Assembly (NCBI GenBank): GCA_029990175.1
Contig: JARKIP010000033.1
Coordinates: 1,550,001-1,614,000 of the forward strand
Direction of reading: 5' to 3'
Length of the DNA: 64,000 bases
Origin: Petunia secreta
Taxonomy: Eukaryota; Streptophyta; Magnoliopsida; Solanales; Solanaceae
The position numbers were made by a program, and so were the translations under genes. Under the pieces are notes generated by a model. That model had not been told where the DNA came from and ran no database searches. It saw nothing but the letters and a program-made list of their open reading frames with translations. Positions 43,744 to 54,374 of the stretch are shown here, piece by piece (the stretch's first letter is position 1; each line of letters starts with the position of its first letter).

Positions 43744-45174
43744 ATGGACAGTTCTACGAGTAGAAAATGGATAAATTGCGATACAGTTAGTAAAGAATAT
43801 CTGGATGGAGTAGAGAATTTTTTAAATCATGCTTTTTGTGAAAAACGTGATGGAGAAACAATTCCATGCCCTTGCACGGAATCTGTGTTGCACTATGATG
43901 TAAATCGAGCAACAGCATATGATCATCTTGTGGTTAATGGTATTATACCCTCATATGATACTTGGTTTTGCCATGGCGAGTCTCTTAGTATATCAAATAA
44001 TACTGAAAAAAATATTTGTAGACAAGAAGCTTCAATGGGCGATGATATGAGAGGAATGATACATGATGTTTTTGGAGACTTTAACCAGCCCATGGACACT
44101 AACATTAGTGAAAGAGGAGACGTAGAGCCAAATTTAGAAGACAATACTCATAATCTATCAGGAAATCAACCTAATCCTGAAATGGATATGTTTGAACAAC
44201 TCATGAAAGATGCAAATGAAGAACTATACCCGGGATGCAAGAAATTTAGTAAACTTTCATTTTTGCTGCATCTTTACCATATAAAAGGGACGTTCAATTG
44301 GTCAAATGAATCTTTTAATGCTTTGCTTGGTCTATTAGGGGATGGACTTCCTGAGGGAACTAAGTTGCCTTCTTCTTTATATGAGACCAAAAAAATAATT
44401 CAGGGCTTAGGCTTAAAGTATGAAAAGATTCATGCTTGTCCCAATGATTGCATGCTTTTCAGAAAAGAATTTGCTGGTAAGGATGTAGATAAATGCTTAG
44501 TTTGTGGGGCTTCTAGATGGAAAAATAAAGGCAAAAAGGTTCCGGCCAAGGTCCTAAGGTACTTTCCTCTCAAACCAAGACTACAGAGGTTATTCATGTC
44601 TTCTAAAACTTCTAAGCTAATGCGATGGCATCATGATGAACGTAACAGAGATGGAGTTTTATGGCATCCTGCAGATTCTGAAGTTTGGAAAGCTTTTGAC
44701 ATTAGATATCCAGAATTTGCTAGTGATCCTCGTAATATTCGCCTAGGATTAGCATCTGATGGCTTTAATCCGTTCGGTACAATGCGAACTGTTCATAGTA
44801 CATGGCCGGTGATATTAATGCCCTATAATCTTCCACCGTGGTTGTGCATGAAACAAGAGTTCTTCATTTTGTCCTTACTCATTCCAGGACCAAAAGGGCC
44901 TGGAAATAATATTGATGTCTTTCTGGAACCTTTAATTGAAGAGTTGAATGAATTGTGGGAAGTCGGTGTAGCGACCTATGATGCATTTTCTAAGGAGACA
45001 TTTCAAATGCGAGCAGCTTTGATGTGGACTATAAACGATTTTCCAGCATATGGTAATCTATCTGGATGGTGCACTCACGGTCAATTTGCATGCCCTTCTT
45101 GTAACATACAGACTCATTCTAGAAGGCTCAAATATGGTAAAAGTTTTGCTTCATGGGCCATCGACGTTTCTTGA
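43744..45174 (+). CDS. CACTA transposase (TNPD-like), N-terminal exon
   Basis: 476 open codons from ATG at 43744. Residues ~8-55 are a transposase-associated domain (KWINCDTVSKEYLDGVENFLNHAF). From ~residue 165 it is the Tnp2 transposase family: FSKLSFLLHLYHIKGTFNWS, YEKIHACPNDCMLFRKEF, CLVCGASRWK, RLGLASDGFNPFGTMRTVHSTW, PWLCMKQEFFILSLLIPGPKGPGNNIDVFLEPLIEEL, and a CX2C at CPSCN. A one-base frameshift at about 45140-45150 moves the reading to the next piece, so the last ~10 residues are spurious. It cuts and moves the element by acting on the terminal repeats. Confidence 0.87.
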   Translation: MDSSTSRKWINCDTVSKEYLDGVENFLNHAFCEKRDGETIPCPCTESVLHYDVNRATAYDHLVVNGIIPSYDTWFCHGESLSISNNTEKNICRQEASMGDDMRGMIHDVFGDFNQPMDTNISERGDVEPNLEDNTHNLSGNQPNPEMDMFEQLMKDANEELYPGCKKFSKLSFLLHLYHIKGTFNWSNESFNALLGLLGDGLPEGTKLPSSLYETKKIIQGLGLKYEKIHACPNDCMLFRKEFAGKDVDKCLVCGASRWKNKGKKVPAKVLRYFPLKPRLQRLFMSSKTSKLMRWHHDERNRDGVLWHPADSEVWKAFDIRYPEFASDPRNIRLGLASDGFNPFGTMRTVHSTWPVILMPYNLPPWLCMKQEFFILSLLIPGPKGPGNNIDVFLEPLIEELNELWEVGVATYDAFSKETFQMRAALMWTINDFPAYGNLSGWCTHGQFACPSCNIQTHSRRLKYGKSFASWAIDVS

Positions 45175-46420
45175 AGCCAGACCACAAGTATCGAAATGAT
45201 GCAAAATCATTTGATGGAACTAAAGAATCAAGACCTGCACCTCGTGCAGTAACTGGTTCACTAGTTCTTGATCAAGTTAAAGACATAAAATTTACTCTTG
45301 GTCAGTCGAATGAAGAGATAAGTGGGGTTATGAAAAATACATGGAAAAAAAAGAGCATTTTTTTCAATCTTCCATATTGGGAGCATAACTTGGTGCGCCA
45401 TAATCTTGATATGATGCACATAGAAAAAAATGTTTGTGATAACTTGATTTATACATTGTTGGGTTTTGGTAAAAAGTCGAAAGACAACTTAGAAGCTCGA
45501 TTGGACTTGAAGGAGATGAAAATAAGACCAAGTTTATGGCCTCAATCTCGATCTAATGGGAAGGCATTTCTTCCTCCTACTTATTTCACAATGTCTCCGC
45601 AGGAAAAGGAGTTGTTTTATGAAGTACTGCAAAACGTCAAGTTTCCACATGGCTATGCTTCTAATATCTCACGTTGCGTGCGCAAACGAAAGCTATCAGG
45701 GCTAAAAACTCACGATTGCCATGTTATAATGCAAGAACTTCTTCCTCTTGCATTACGGAGATCAGCTGATAAAAAAGTGAGTTCTGTTTTAATTGAATTA
45801 TGCTCATACTTTCGGATTCTATGTGGCAAAGAGCTTAAAATGGAAGAGTTATAGTTGCTTGAAGAAAAAATTCCTGTAACACATTCTAATATGGAGAAGA
45901 TTTTCCTGCCATCATTCTTTACCGTTATGGTACACTTGGTTATTCATTGGCAAGTGAGGCTAGACTTGCCGGCCCAGTACATTATCGTTGGATGTACCCA
46001 ATTGAGAGGTATGAAGAGTATTATTTATTTTTATTATATATCTAGAGTTGTTAAGTATCGAATATTAGACTAATAACATTACCTTATGGCACATGTACTT
46101 ATGTACTTTAAAATCATATGTTCGTAATCGTGCATGCCCAGAAGGGTCAATAGCAGAAGCATACATTGCAAATGAGTGTATCACATTTTGCTCGCGATAT
46201 CTGGAGGGTGGAGATTCTAGGTCTTATTGGTCGAGAAAAAGTGATGATGTAGTTGAGCATGAGAATAATAAAGAAGGATGTTTTTCCCTTCTGTTGGGGA
46301 GCCATATGGAAAGGAAGATGTATTTGAGTTGGATGAGAAAACATGGTTGCAAGCACATCAACACGTGCTTTTTAATTGCGAATCAGAGGTGGTTGAGAAC
46401 TATAAAAAGTGAGTGGTAAA
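45150..46420 (+). pseudogene. CACTA transposase, middle part with DUF4218-type region, broken
   Basis: Continues the transposase: MGHRRFL, PYWEHNLVRHNLDMMHIEKNVCDNLIYTLLG, then LKTHDCHVIMQELLPLALR at 45153-45851. A stop at 45852-45854 and a frameshift at about 45945 interrupt the DUF4218-type part (KIFLPSFFTVMVHLVIH). A probable intron follows (about 46006-46100), then LCTLKSYVRNRACPEGSIAEAYIANECITFCSRYL at about 46100-46205 and degraded sequence to about 46407. Confidence 0.8.
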
Positions 46421-46484
46421 TCTATTTCTCAATATGTGTATATTATTTAATAAATAACAAAATTAATATATGAGTTACTTGGCA

Positions 46485-47430
46485 GTGAGCATATTGCGGA
46501 GATTAAGAGATTACATCGTAAGCGTCGTCTTACACAACATCAACTTGATCATTTGCATTTTGATACATTTCATGAGTGGTTTAATGAGCAAGTAAGTACT
46601 AGGATTCAGTCATTAGTTATTTTAAATTATTGTACTGAACTTGTATCGATGTTTATAGTCATATATTTCTATTTGCTTAGGTGAAGGAGTTGGACGTCAC
46701 ATCTAATATCCCAAAGGATATTAAGTTCCTTGCACAAGGGCCAACTTACATTGCAAGAAGATTCAAGGAGTTCGATGTAAATAACGGGTATCGATTCCGA
46801 ACAAAACAATGTAAAGAGTTCATGGAGACACAAAATAGTGGTGTTATGGTCGTTTCAAAGACAGAAAGTTATGCAAGTACAAGTGATAAAGCCCCGAAGT
46901 CAGCAAATATCACATATTATGGCAGATTGAATGATATTGTGGAGTTAAACTATTATGAAGAATTTAAGGTTGTCCTATTTAAGTGCGATTGGGTTGATGT
47001 CACCAAAGGTAGAGGAGTTAAGGAAGATGACTTAGGCTTCACACTTGTGGACTTCTCACACCTAAGAGACTCTGGCGACCGCGGAAGTCATGAGCCTTTT
47101 GTTTTTGCTGACCAAGCTCAACAAATAATATTTGTGCAAGATCCTAAAGATCATGAATGGTTTTTCCCTAGGTTAATTAAGCCGCGAGACATTTTTGATA
47201 TGGGAGAGGAAAATAGCATGTCGCTTGAGCCAACAATGCATAGTGATGCCACTGACCTGACTATCTTAGAAAATATTAATGATTCGGAACATGAGTTTAA
47301 CGATTGGGTAAGAAGTGGTGTGGATGGGATAGTAATTGATATGAGCCAACATTCTCAAACTCCTCCAAATGAAGCTGAAGCTAATATTGAAGGAGGAAAT
47401 GACATCGAAAATGGAAGTGATTCTGAATAA
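46485..47430 (+). pseudogene. CACTA transposase, C-terminal exons with DUF4216-type domain
   Basis: A short exon at about 46486-46590 (AEIKRLHRKRRLTQHQLDHLHFDTFHEWF) is bounded by an acceptor ending TTGGCAG and donor GAGCAA|GTAAGT. Intron 46591-46680 ends TTGCTTAG. The last exon, 46681-47430, has 249 codons: VKELDVTSNIPKDIKFLAQGP, then a DUF4216-type domain (SANITYYGRLNDIVELNYYEEFKVVLFKCDWVDV ... FVFADQAQQIIFVQDP), and an acidic tail. The individual exons are open, but upstream frameshifts prevent a full protein. Confidence 0.75.
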
Positions 47431-47615
47431 GACAAGTAGTAGTTATAAAATATTTAATTCTTTTCTCTATGTTATGGAAGTTCTATGTCTAGGATTTGAT
47501 ATGGTTTTGTTTCAGACCGTTAAATAAGATATCATTTTTACGTTCAAATTAAGTCACATTTTATAGTAGTTCTATGCTTGTGAACAGACACTTTTAAGTG
47601 TCACAATAGGTGTTG

Positions 47616-48440
47616 CTACAAGCAGTTTGTATCTTCAACTATAAATAGCTTATCATTATCTCTTATCACTTCCATTAAGTCAATTTCTGATCCTTCTTCA
47701 TCTGTCACTAATGCATTTGTTGCATCGAATCCAAATTTCTGACCTGTACAACAAAAAAATCACCAAGAATAATCTGAATATCAGTTTTAGATGAAAAAAC
47801 TAGTTTTAACATTTACTACACGTAAATGTTTTCGTGTCCTAAATATCCGAAACTGCATAGAAGAAAATAGTATAATTCATTGCAATAGTACCTGCAATGA
47901 TCTTGAGCTCTGCAAGTGAATTCGGAAGCTTAATTAATTTTCCAGGTTCACTGCAATGAGTTCTTTTCCTTGTCACAGGATGACCTCTGTAAATGCTAAC
48001 TCTAAAAGACAATTTCTCCCTAGTACTTTCCGAGTTGTACTTCTGCTCTTGTTCACGCCACTTTTGAGCGACTTCATCCATTGTGTCGGGTACCATAACT
48101 CTGTGCCCTACTTCTCGATTTTTTAGCATCTCACTAAGGTTCATTGAAGTAAGCTTGTATTTAAGGTTATCACTAATCTCAGCTCTATTCATTAGAAGTA
48201 GCTTTACCATGTCTTCGTGGTTTTCTTCCAATGCAACATCGATAGCAGTTGATCCATGATGATCTTTTGAGTCAACTAGTAATCCACGTTTTAGGAGCTC
48301 TTTCATCACTGTTAAGTCATTTCTCCTAGCTGCTGTGCATAAGAGGTCACCAGCAACATAGAGGTTGGAGACAGAAGCCCAATGGTATAATATTCTAAAT
48401 GTTGAATAGTGTTTTGCTGCTATAGCTTCCCACAATGCAG
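47616..48440 (-). pseudogene. SKOR: Captured C-terminal fragment of a SKOR/GORK-type outward-rectifying K+ channel
   Basis: Two exons on the minus strand. Exon A (48440-47892) codes for ankyrin repeats: ALWEAIAAKHYSTFRILYHW, AGDLLCTAARRNDLTVMKEL, DSKDHHGSTAIDVALEENHE. It then gives a linker and the start of the KHA domain (SIYRGHPVTRKR, GKLIKLPNSLAELKIIAG). The intron (47891-47744) has donor GCAG|GTACTA and acceptor TTGTACAG. Exon B (47743-47616) completes KHA (QKFGFDATNALV, EIDLMEVIRDNDKLFIV) and ends at a TAG. Together they give 224 residues with no stop. The membrane channel, voltage sensor and cyclic-nucleotide domain are absent. It lies between transposase and right terminus of the CACTA element and is antisense to the transposase. 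The retained intron shows capture from genomic DNA. SKOR versus GORK is not settled. Confidence 0.88.
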
Positions 48441-49364
48441 CTATACTTGGTACTTCTCATAATATCTGGTCAAGGCCTTAGGGATTCAGGGAATTACCAA
48501 AAGATCTATACTTGCAACACTTGTTGTTCCTCATTGTCTCCAGAGTTTGTCACGACCTAAACTGGAGCCACGACATGACTGGCATACGACCTCTAACACC
48601 TGCTAAGCTGATTATTAATCCCTCTGCAAATTCTGTGTAACACAATCAAGTCTCAGTGTTCATTTCTTTGCTATTGTTGGAGCTTTAACTTAATGTTATT
48701 TGGAGATGTATGATGTTGGAGTGTGCTTCCTGAATAAAATAGACATTATGAACGGGTTAAACATTTTGCATAGTCCTATTTCTAGAGGAGTCTCTGGCCA
48801 AACTTTTAAAAATTTGGAGAGTTAGTATAATTTTGAATATGTTAACTTCCACAATGTATTTAGAGGTATACTTGTATAGTTTACATTAAAATTCATCTTC
48901 TAATAATTACTCATTTTATTATTTCAGGTCGTACAACGTAATGTTCGAATATTTGGCATGTGGAAGATTTCAATATGATGAAGAGATGGTGAAGTGATTG
49001 AGGACTGGCATCTTATATGTTTAAAATCATTGGTATCAATGAATTAGTTATACTGACATTATTTCTTTAGTCTGAACAATGTCGTTTTATCGTTTATGTC
49101 GTTGCTACATTAGTATTATGGATTAGCTTTGTTTTGTTTGTCTAGATTTAACAGAATACCTTATGTTTTATGCATTAATAATATAAAATTTTATTAGTGT
49201 TAATTGTTATTATTGTTGTTAAGATTGATCGTTTTGCGTCACTAATATGTACATTTCATTTGTCTCGACAAACGACAATAATAATGGATTCTAAAAGTGG
49301 AAGTTATTTTCATCATGGATTCGCAGCCATTATAATTATTGTTAAAACTTGTTACTTTAGTGGC
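48441..49364 (+). other. CACTA sequence between the captured fragment and the right terminus
   Basis: 48441-48480 may be remaining intron of the channel gene, since an acceptor-like TATAG precedes exon A. At about 48548-48610 there is a short piece like the start of a gypsy LTR (GTCACGACCTAAACTGGAGCC). The remainder is A/T-rich with no convincing ORF. No second (TNPA-like) transposase gene is evident. Confidence 0.45.
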
Positions 49365-49786
49365 AATTTAACTAGTTTTACCGGCAACTAAAAATGACGT
49401 TATATGTCAGAATAATGTCATTTAGGAAAAGATTTAGTAGCCATTACAATTGCTACTAAATAATTGCTGCTAAATCATGTTCCATTCAGCGGCCATTTAA
49501 ATGCATTCAACGGCAATTAAAATGGGTGCAAAAAATACAATATAACCATATTTGGAAGGGATTTAGCAACCATTACAATTGCCGCAACGGAATTGCCGCT
49601 AAAGCAAGTAAGATTTAGCGGCAATAAAAACTGCCTTTACCGGCACTTTTTAGAATGGCTACTAAAGCTTTTAGCGACCCCATGTACAACCGCCAAAGTT
49701 TAATGGCCGGTAAAAGTTTTAGCGGCAATAAATATTGCCGCTAAACGCATTTTTAATTGCTGCTAAAGATGCTTTTTCTAGTAGTG
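49365..49786 (+). repeat. CACTA right terminus and subterminal repeats
   Basis: Many copies of TTTAGCGGCAAT, GCCGCTAAA and (A)CCGGCAA in both orientations, then the terminal inverted repeat ending CTAGTAGTG at 49786. Confidence 0.85.
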
Positions 49787-49789
49787 CTT

Positions 49790-50942
49790 TTCCAGCGATA
49801 CCCCGCACTTTGTACGGTCCTTCCCAATTCGGAGTGACCTAACCTGCTTCGGCCTACTTGGTGTTCTGAGTAACTTTGCGAAGGACTAGGTTCCCGATGT
49901 TGAAGGACTGTGAATTTGCCCTTGTATTATAATATTGCTCTACTCGCTGCTTTCGGGCTGCAAGGCAATTGACTGCTATCTCATGTCGTTCGTTCAAGAG
50001 GTCAAGGGAGGCTTTCAGAGCTTCGTTGTTGGACTCCTCTTCGGAGAATGTCCGTCGTAAACTGGACTCTCCAATTTTTAAAGGAATCATAACTTCTGTT
50101 CCATACGTCAGCGAAAATGATGTTTCTCCGGTGCTGGCTTTGGATGCAGTTCGGTAGGCCCATAGGACTCTGGGCAGTTCTTCGGGCCATCTTGCTTTAG
50201 CCTCCTTGAGCTGCTTCTTTAGATTCTCCACTATGGTCTTGTTCGAGGATTCGGCTTGTCCGTTGGCTGAAGGGTGGTAAGGAGTGGAGGTTATCCTCTT
50301 GATTTCACATTCTTTCAGAAAAGCAGTTATCTTGTCGCCTACGAATTGGGGACCATTATCGCATGTGATTTCTGTTGGATTTCCAAATCGGCACATAATG
50401 TTTTTCCAAATAAACTCTATGACTTCCTGCTCTCGAATCCAGGCGTATGCGGCTGCCTTGATCTATTTGGTGAAATAGTCTGTCATGATAAGAACAATCT
50501 TGACACCACCGGGCGCTTTAGATATGGGCCCTATGATGTCAATCCCTCATTTCATCGAAGGCCACGGGACTATTACTAAATGTAATAACTCCACCGGCTG
50601 ATGAAGTACATGGGAGAACCTTTGGCAGCTATCACATGCCCTAGCAAACTTGCTCGCGTCGTCTTCTATTCGGGGCCATAAATAGCCCGCCCTGATTAAC
50701 TTTCAAGCTAGAGACTACCCACCAAAATGATTTCCGCATTGTCCTTTGTGGATTTCTATAAGTGCGTAATCAACCTGAGAAGGGCCTAAATAGTTAGCCA
50801 AAGGTCCGCTAAACATTCGCCGGTACAACTCTCCATCGATCAAGACGTAGCAAGCCGCTTGAGCTCTTAGCCTTCTGCTCTATTTCCTGTCTGCCAGGAG
50901 CATTCCCTTGTTGAGATATTCAATGATCGGGTGCCGCCAGTC
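49790..50942 (-). pseudogene. Tat integrase, zinc finger and core
   Basis: Minus strand. A CX2C zinc-finger pair ACDSCQRF at about 50625-50650 is followed by the core: GIDIIGPISKAPGG (first Asp), EITCDNGPQFVGD (second Asp, about 50355) and NGQAESSNK (Glu, about 50250). The open part 49854-50396 continues to NIGNLVLRKVTQNTK, then the C-terminal domain PNWEGPYKVRGIAGK up to the CACTA insertion. Stops at about 50462 and 50545 replace Trp codons. All three catalytic residues remain readable. Confidence 0.78.
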
Positions 50943-52160
50943 TCATGATGGCCCTACCGCGTTGACTTCACGGCGCTTGACATCTGTGTAAGTTAACTTA
51001 ATGGTAGAAACTGGGATGTCTAAGTTTAATTCTGTAGTGGCTGCTATGCTGGCTAGGGCATCAACCACTGCATTTTCTTCTCTTGGTATCTGATTAATCC
51101 TCCATTTTTGAAAATTCTTCAGAGATTTTTCAACTCTGGCCAGGTACTCTTGCATGCTAGCGTCTTTGGCGATGTATGCTCCGATCATCTGGTTCACCAC
51201 GAGCTGAGAATCGCAGTTGATGCCGACCTCCCTGTCCCCCAATATGTAAGCTAATTCTAGGGATTGAATTACAGCTTCATATTCTGCTTCGTTGTTCATT
51301 ATCTAGGAGCAGCTGATAGCTTTCCTGAGCACCTTCTTCGTCGGGGGCTCGATCAATAAAAAAAGCCCGGCCCCTTTTACATTCGAGGCATCATGGGTGT
51401 AGATCACCCATTCTCTCAGGGTAATGCCTTCTATCATTTTGTGTTCCTCCTCAGCCTTTGGCATTAAGTCAGTGCTGAAGTCAGTGACAAAGTCCGCGAG
51501 AACTTGTGACTTGATGGCCACTTCGCCAACCTACCTGACAACTTGGGTTTGTGCAGTATGGTCTATAATGGAAAATAGGAAACCATGATAATGATATGAC
51601 TCTGAAAGTACGGCTTCAGCTTCCTTGCTGCCATGACTAAGGCAAGTGCGAGCTTCTCTAGATGTTGATACCTTGTTTCTGCGTCTAGGAGAGACTTGCT
51701 GACATAATACACTGGTGACTACACCCCCCTTCTCTTCTCGTATTAGGACGGCGCTAACGGCGACTTCGGACACTGCTAGGTACAGCAATAATGGTTCTCC
51801 CTCGTATGGCATGTAAGCAACGGGGGATTCGCCAGATACTGTTTTAGCTCTTTTAGAGCCTTGTTGCATTGCTCCGTCCACTCAAAGCTTTTATTCTTTT
51901 CCAAGATATAGAAAAATTGATGACACTTCTCTGATGACCGCGAGATGAACCGGCTGAGTGATGCGATTCGACCATTGAGCCTTTTAACTTCCACTTCACT
52001 CTTCAAGACCTCCGGTATTTCCTCGATTGCTTCGATCTTCACCAGGTTTGCTTCTATGCCACTGTTAGAAACAATGACCACAAGGAACATCCCAGAGGAT
52101 ACGCCATATGCACACTTCTCGGGGTTGAGCTTCATTTCAAACTTGTCTAGGATATCAAAC
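50943..52160 (-). pseudogene. Tat RNase H region (two RNase H-like domains)
   Basis: Minus-strand pieces. 51776-52135 is the RT-RNase H connection (KLNPEKCAYGVSSGMFL, RLNGRIASLSRFISRSSEKC). 51531-51881 is the first RNase H with damaged motifs (LLLYLAVSEVAVSAVLIREE). 51303-51521 and 50943-51299 form a second, additional RNase H: WVIYTHDASNVKGAGLFLL, MNNEAEYEAVIQSLELAYILG, INCDSQLVVNQMIG, VDALASIA. A second RNase H domain is a known feature of Tat elements. Frames shift at least three times. Confidence 0.72.
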
Positions 52161-52760
52161 GCTATCTATAGATGGCCAATGTGATATTTTGCAAATTTTC
52201 ACTTGACCAGCATATCTTCGATGTAAACTTCCATGGTCCTGCCAATCTGCTCCTTGAACATTAGGTTCACTAATCTTTGATAAGTTGCTATTGCGTTCTT
52301 CAATACGAAAGGCATCACTCTATAACAATAAGTCCCCCTATTCGTGTTGAAAGTAGTCTTTTCTTGATCATCAGGGTTCATGAGGATTTGATTGTATCCC
52401 GAGTATGCACCTAAAAAACTCAAGGCCTCATGCCCTGCCATTGAATCGATGAGTTGATCAATGTTAGGCTGTGGGAAGGAATCCTTTGGGCATGCTTTAT
52501 TCAGATCTGTGAAGTCGATGCACATTATCCACTTGTCGTTCTTCTTGGGAACCACTACAATGTTTGATAGCCAGTCGGGGTATTGAACCTCGCGAATGGA
52601 GCCATTGTTGAGTAGTTTCTCGGCTTCTTCATGAACCGCCTGCCCCTTCTCACGGCTTATCGCTCATTTCTTCTGCATGATTTCCTTGAAGTTTGGATCG
52701 ACGTTTAGATTATGCGTGATAACGCTAGTTTATATTCTTGGCATGTCAGTGTATGTCTAG
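52161..52760 (-). pseudogene. Tat reverse transcriptase
   Basis: The best part is minus-strand 52199-52555: MVPKKNDKWIMCIDFTDLNKACPKDSFPQP, YSGYNQILMNPDDQEKTTF, TYCYRVMPFVLKNA. The catalytic box reads YIED in VYIEDMLVK, so the first Asp of the usual YxDD has become Glu. Upstream (52560-52740) are remnants of the RT N-terminal segment with stops. Inactive by motif as well as by frame. Confidence 0.77.
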
Positions 52761-53852
52761 GCAAAAGTGCCCAACCGAGCACGCAGGAAGTTAGCATACT
52801 GTTTTTTTACTTCGGTAGAGAGCTTGGCCCCTATGTAGAATTTCTTGTCCGGAACTTTATCGTCGACGATTACTGGATCGAGGTTGTCAATTGTAGTTTT
52901 AGTCGGCTGTTCTTCTTCCTCCTCATTGGAGGGCATGATAGTTTGTTCGTAGGATCTAGTCGCCTCATGGACCTCGTGTCCTAAGGGTACGCTAGTGAAC
53001 AGATTGGGCCCAAGAAACTTTTCCGGTTTCTTCTTCTGATTTTTGGTCTCTTTCCTGGTGGCATCGATCACTGCAGTCATATAACAGCTCGAAGATAGCT
53101 TCTGTTCCCCCTGAATTTCTTTCACCGCCAAAGGAGTCGGGTACTTGATGACCTGGTGAAGTGTAGATGGCACAGCATGTACTTCGTTAATCCAGGGTCT
53201 CCCAAGGATAATGTTATACGAGAGGTAGCATGTCATTACTTGGAAAAACATCACCCGCACTGCTCCTGGCAGGTGTACCTGGAGAAGGATTTCTCCCACA
53301 GACTTCTCACTGGAACTGTTAAAGCTGGCTATGGTATATGTGCTAGGGATTACCCGACTCTGCATCACCATCTGATAGACAACCTTCCAATGAATGATAT
53401 TGACTGCACTGCCGAGATCCACAAACACATGCTTGACTCGATCATCATGTACCTGCAGAGTAATTATTAAGGCATCATCGTGAGGGTGGTGGGTTCACTG
53501 CAAATCTACATCATCGAACTCGGTGTTGAGGCATGGCTTTTTGGGTATTTGTTGGTGAGCCTCACAGACCATGATGGCTTTATCTCGTTGCTTACGACCC
53601 CGGGCCCCCCGAAGATAGTGTTGGTGGGTCTTTTATCTGTCGATTGTGCTTCTTGATGAAGGTCAATACGCTGGTACAACCCTGACCTTGACGACGGATA
53701 ACTGGATTTTGATCTTAGATGGTAGTTCACAATTTTAGTCGTACTGACCGAGTCATGGATTATCTGCTGGATCTCGTTATCGATGTGTCATATGGCGGTA
53801 TTGCAGCTTGACATGACTGTGCCTTTTCCTTCGTAGGATACCTGCAATAGCA
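52757..53852 (-). pseudogene. Tat protease and residual gag
   Basis: The 52757-53428 ORF (223 codons) starts MFVDLGSAVNII, the aspartic protease site with Leu between Asp and Gly (D-L-G-S). It continues LSYNIILGRPWINEVHAVPSTLHQVIKYPTP, and then the acidic protease-RT spacer (SNEEEEEQPTK). Upstream, 53506-53730 and the sequence to 53852 are gag-tail remnants (INTIFGG-like segment). A normal Tat gag of several hundred codons is absent, so most of gag has been deleted. Confidence 0.7.
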
Positions 53853-53853
53853 T

Positions 53854-53873
53854 GGGCCCCACGATAGGTGCCA
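53854..53873 (-). other. Tat primer-binding site
   Basis: On the minus strand TGGCACCTATCGTGGGGCCC, three bases from the LTR at 53877. It corresponds to the Tat-type TGGCGCCCACCGTGGGGC with changes. Confidence 0.65.
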
Positions 53874-53876
53874 AAC

Positions 53877-54374
53877 TATTTATGACTAAATTTATACGTC
53901 TAGGTTAAGCAATTAATTATGAATGAGGTCACAAGCAATACGGTAAATTACGATAGAAAAAGTAAGTAAATATGATGAAAGTAAAAACAAGTAATTAAGC
54001 AATAGAAAAAGCAAAGTAATTCTTATTTTTTGAGAGTAGCCGACTTCGGTGGCAAATTATGTCTTGTGTATAATACAATATAAGGAGGGGTACTTATAGT
54101 AGTGATACCCAGTCCTAATTAAGGTAAAATATAAATATTAATAAGGCCATGGACCTACAACTCAAGGCGGTGGTATACTAAACCCTAACTAGGAGACTGT
54201 TAACCCTAGGTGGCGGGATGTGTGCCCTACGCCCTGTGACCAAACCGCCTAAACGGTCGTTGGCTCTAGGAGCGGGCGTATATGATCAATGCCTAGTGAC
54301 TTATAGGATAAGTCTAGTCTCGCCAGCTAGACTCGTATCTCCATAACAATAGGTGGCATATTTTTTCCCACATA
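53877..54374 (-). repeat. Tat 5' LTR
   Basis: 498 bp matching 39078-39581. The terminal dinucleotide on the plus text has changed from TG to TA. Followed by target duplication CTCAC. Confidence 0.85.

Larger units (their letters stand above)
41661..49786 (+). mobile_element. CACTA (En/Spm-type) DNA transposon carrying a captured host gene fragment
   Basis: Terminal inverted repeats CACTACTACAAAAAG (41661-41675) and its complement CTTTTTCTAGTAGTG (49772-49786), with one mismatch. Target duplication CTT (41658-41660 and 49787-49789). Both ends have subterminal repeats based on TTAGCGGCAATA (41680-41800 and about 49365-49770). It encodes a TNPD-like transposase on the plus strand and holds a K+ channel gene fragment on the minus strand. 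It inserted in Tat integrase. The transposase has frameshifts and stops, so it is not autonomous. Confidence 0.93.
39078..54374 (-). mobile_element. Tat-lineage Ty3/gypsy retrotransposon with a nested CACTA element
   Basis: LTRs at 39078-39581 and 53877-54374, with target duplication CTCAC at 39073-39077 and 54375-54379. Minus orientation: PBS at 53854-53873, then protease, RT, RNase H and integrase leftward, interrupted at 41661-49786. Pol sequence (SFPQPNIDQLIDSMAGHEALSF, ITCDNGPQFVGDKI) and a PBS of the form TGGCACCTATCGTGGGGCCC fit the Tat lineage. Gag is mostly deleted. The LTRs differ at roughly one base in ten by eye, so the insertion is old. Confidence 0.88.

Noticed and set aside
47616..48440. 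Potassium channel fragment as a resident host gene
   Set aside because: It lacks all transmembrane and cyclic-nucleotide exons and lies wholly between the CACTA terminal repeats with their CTT duplication, so it is a captured fragment.
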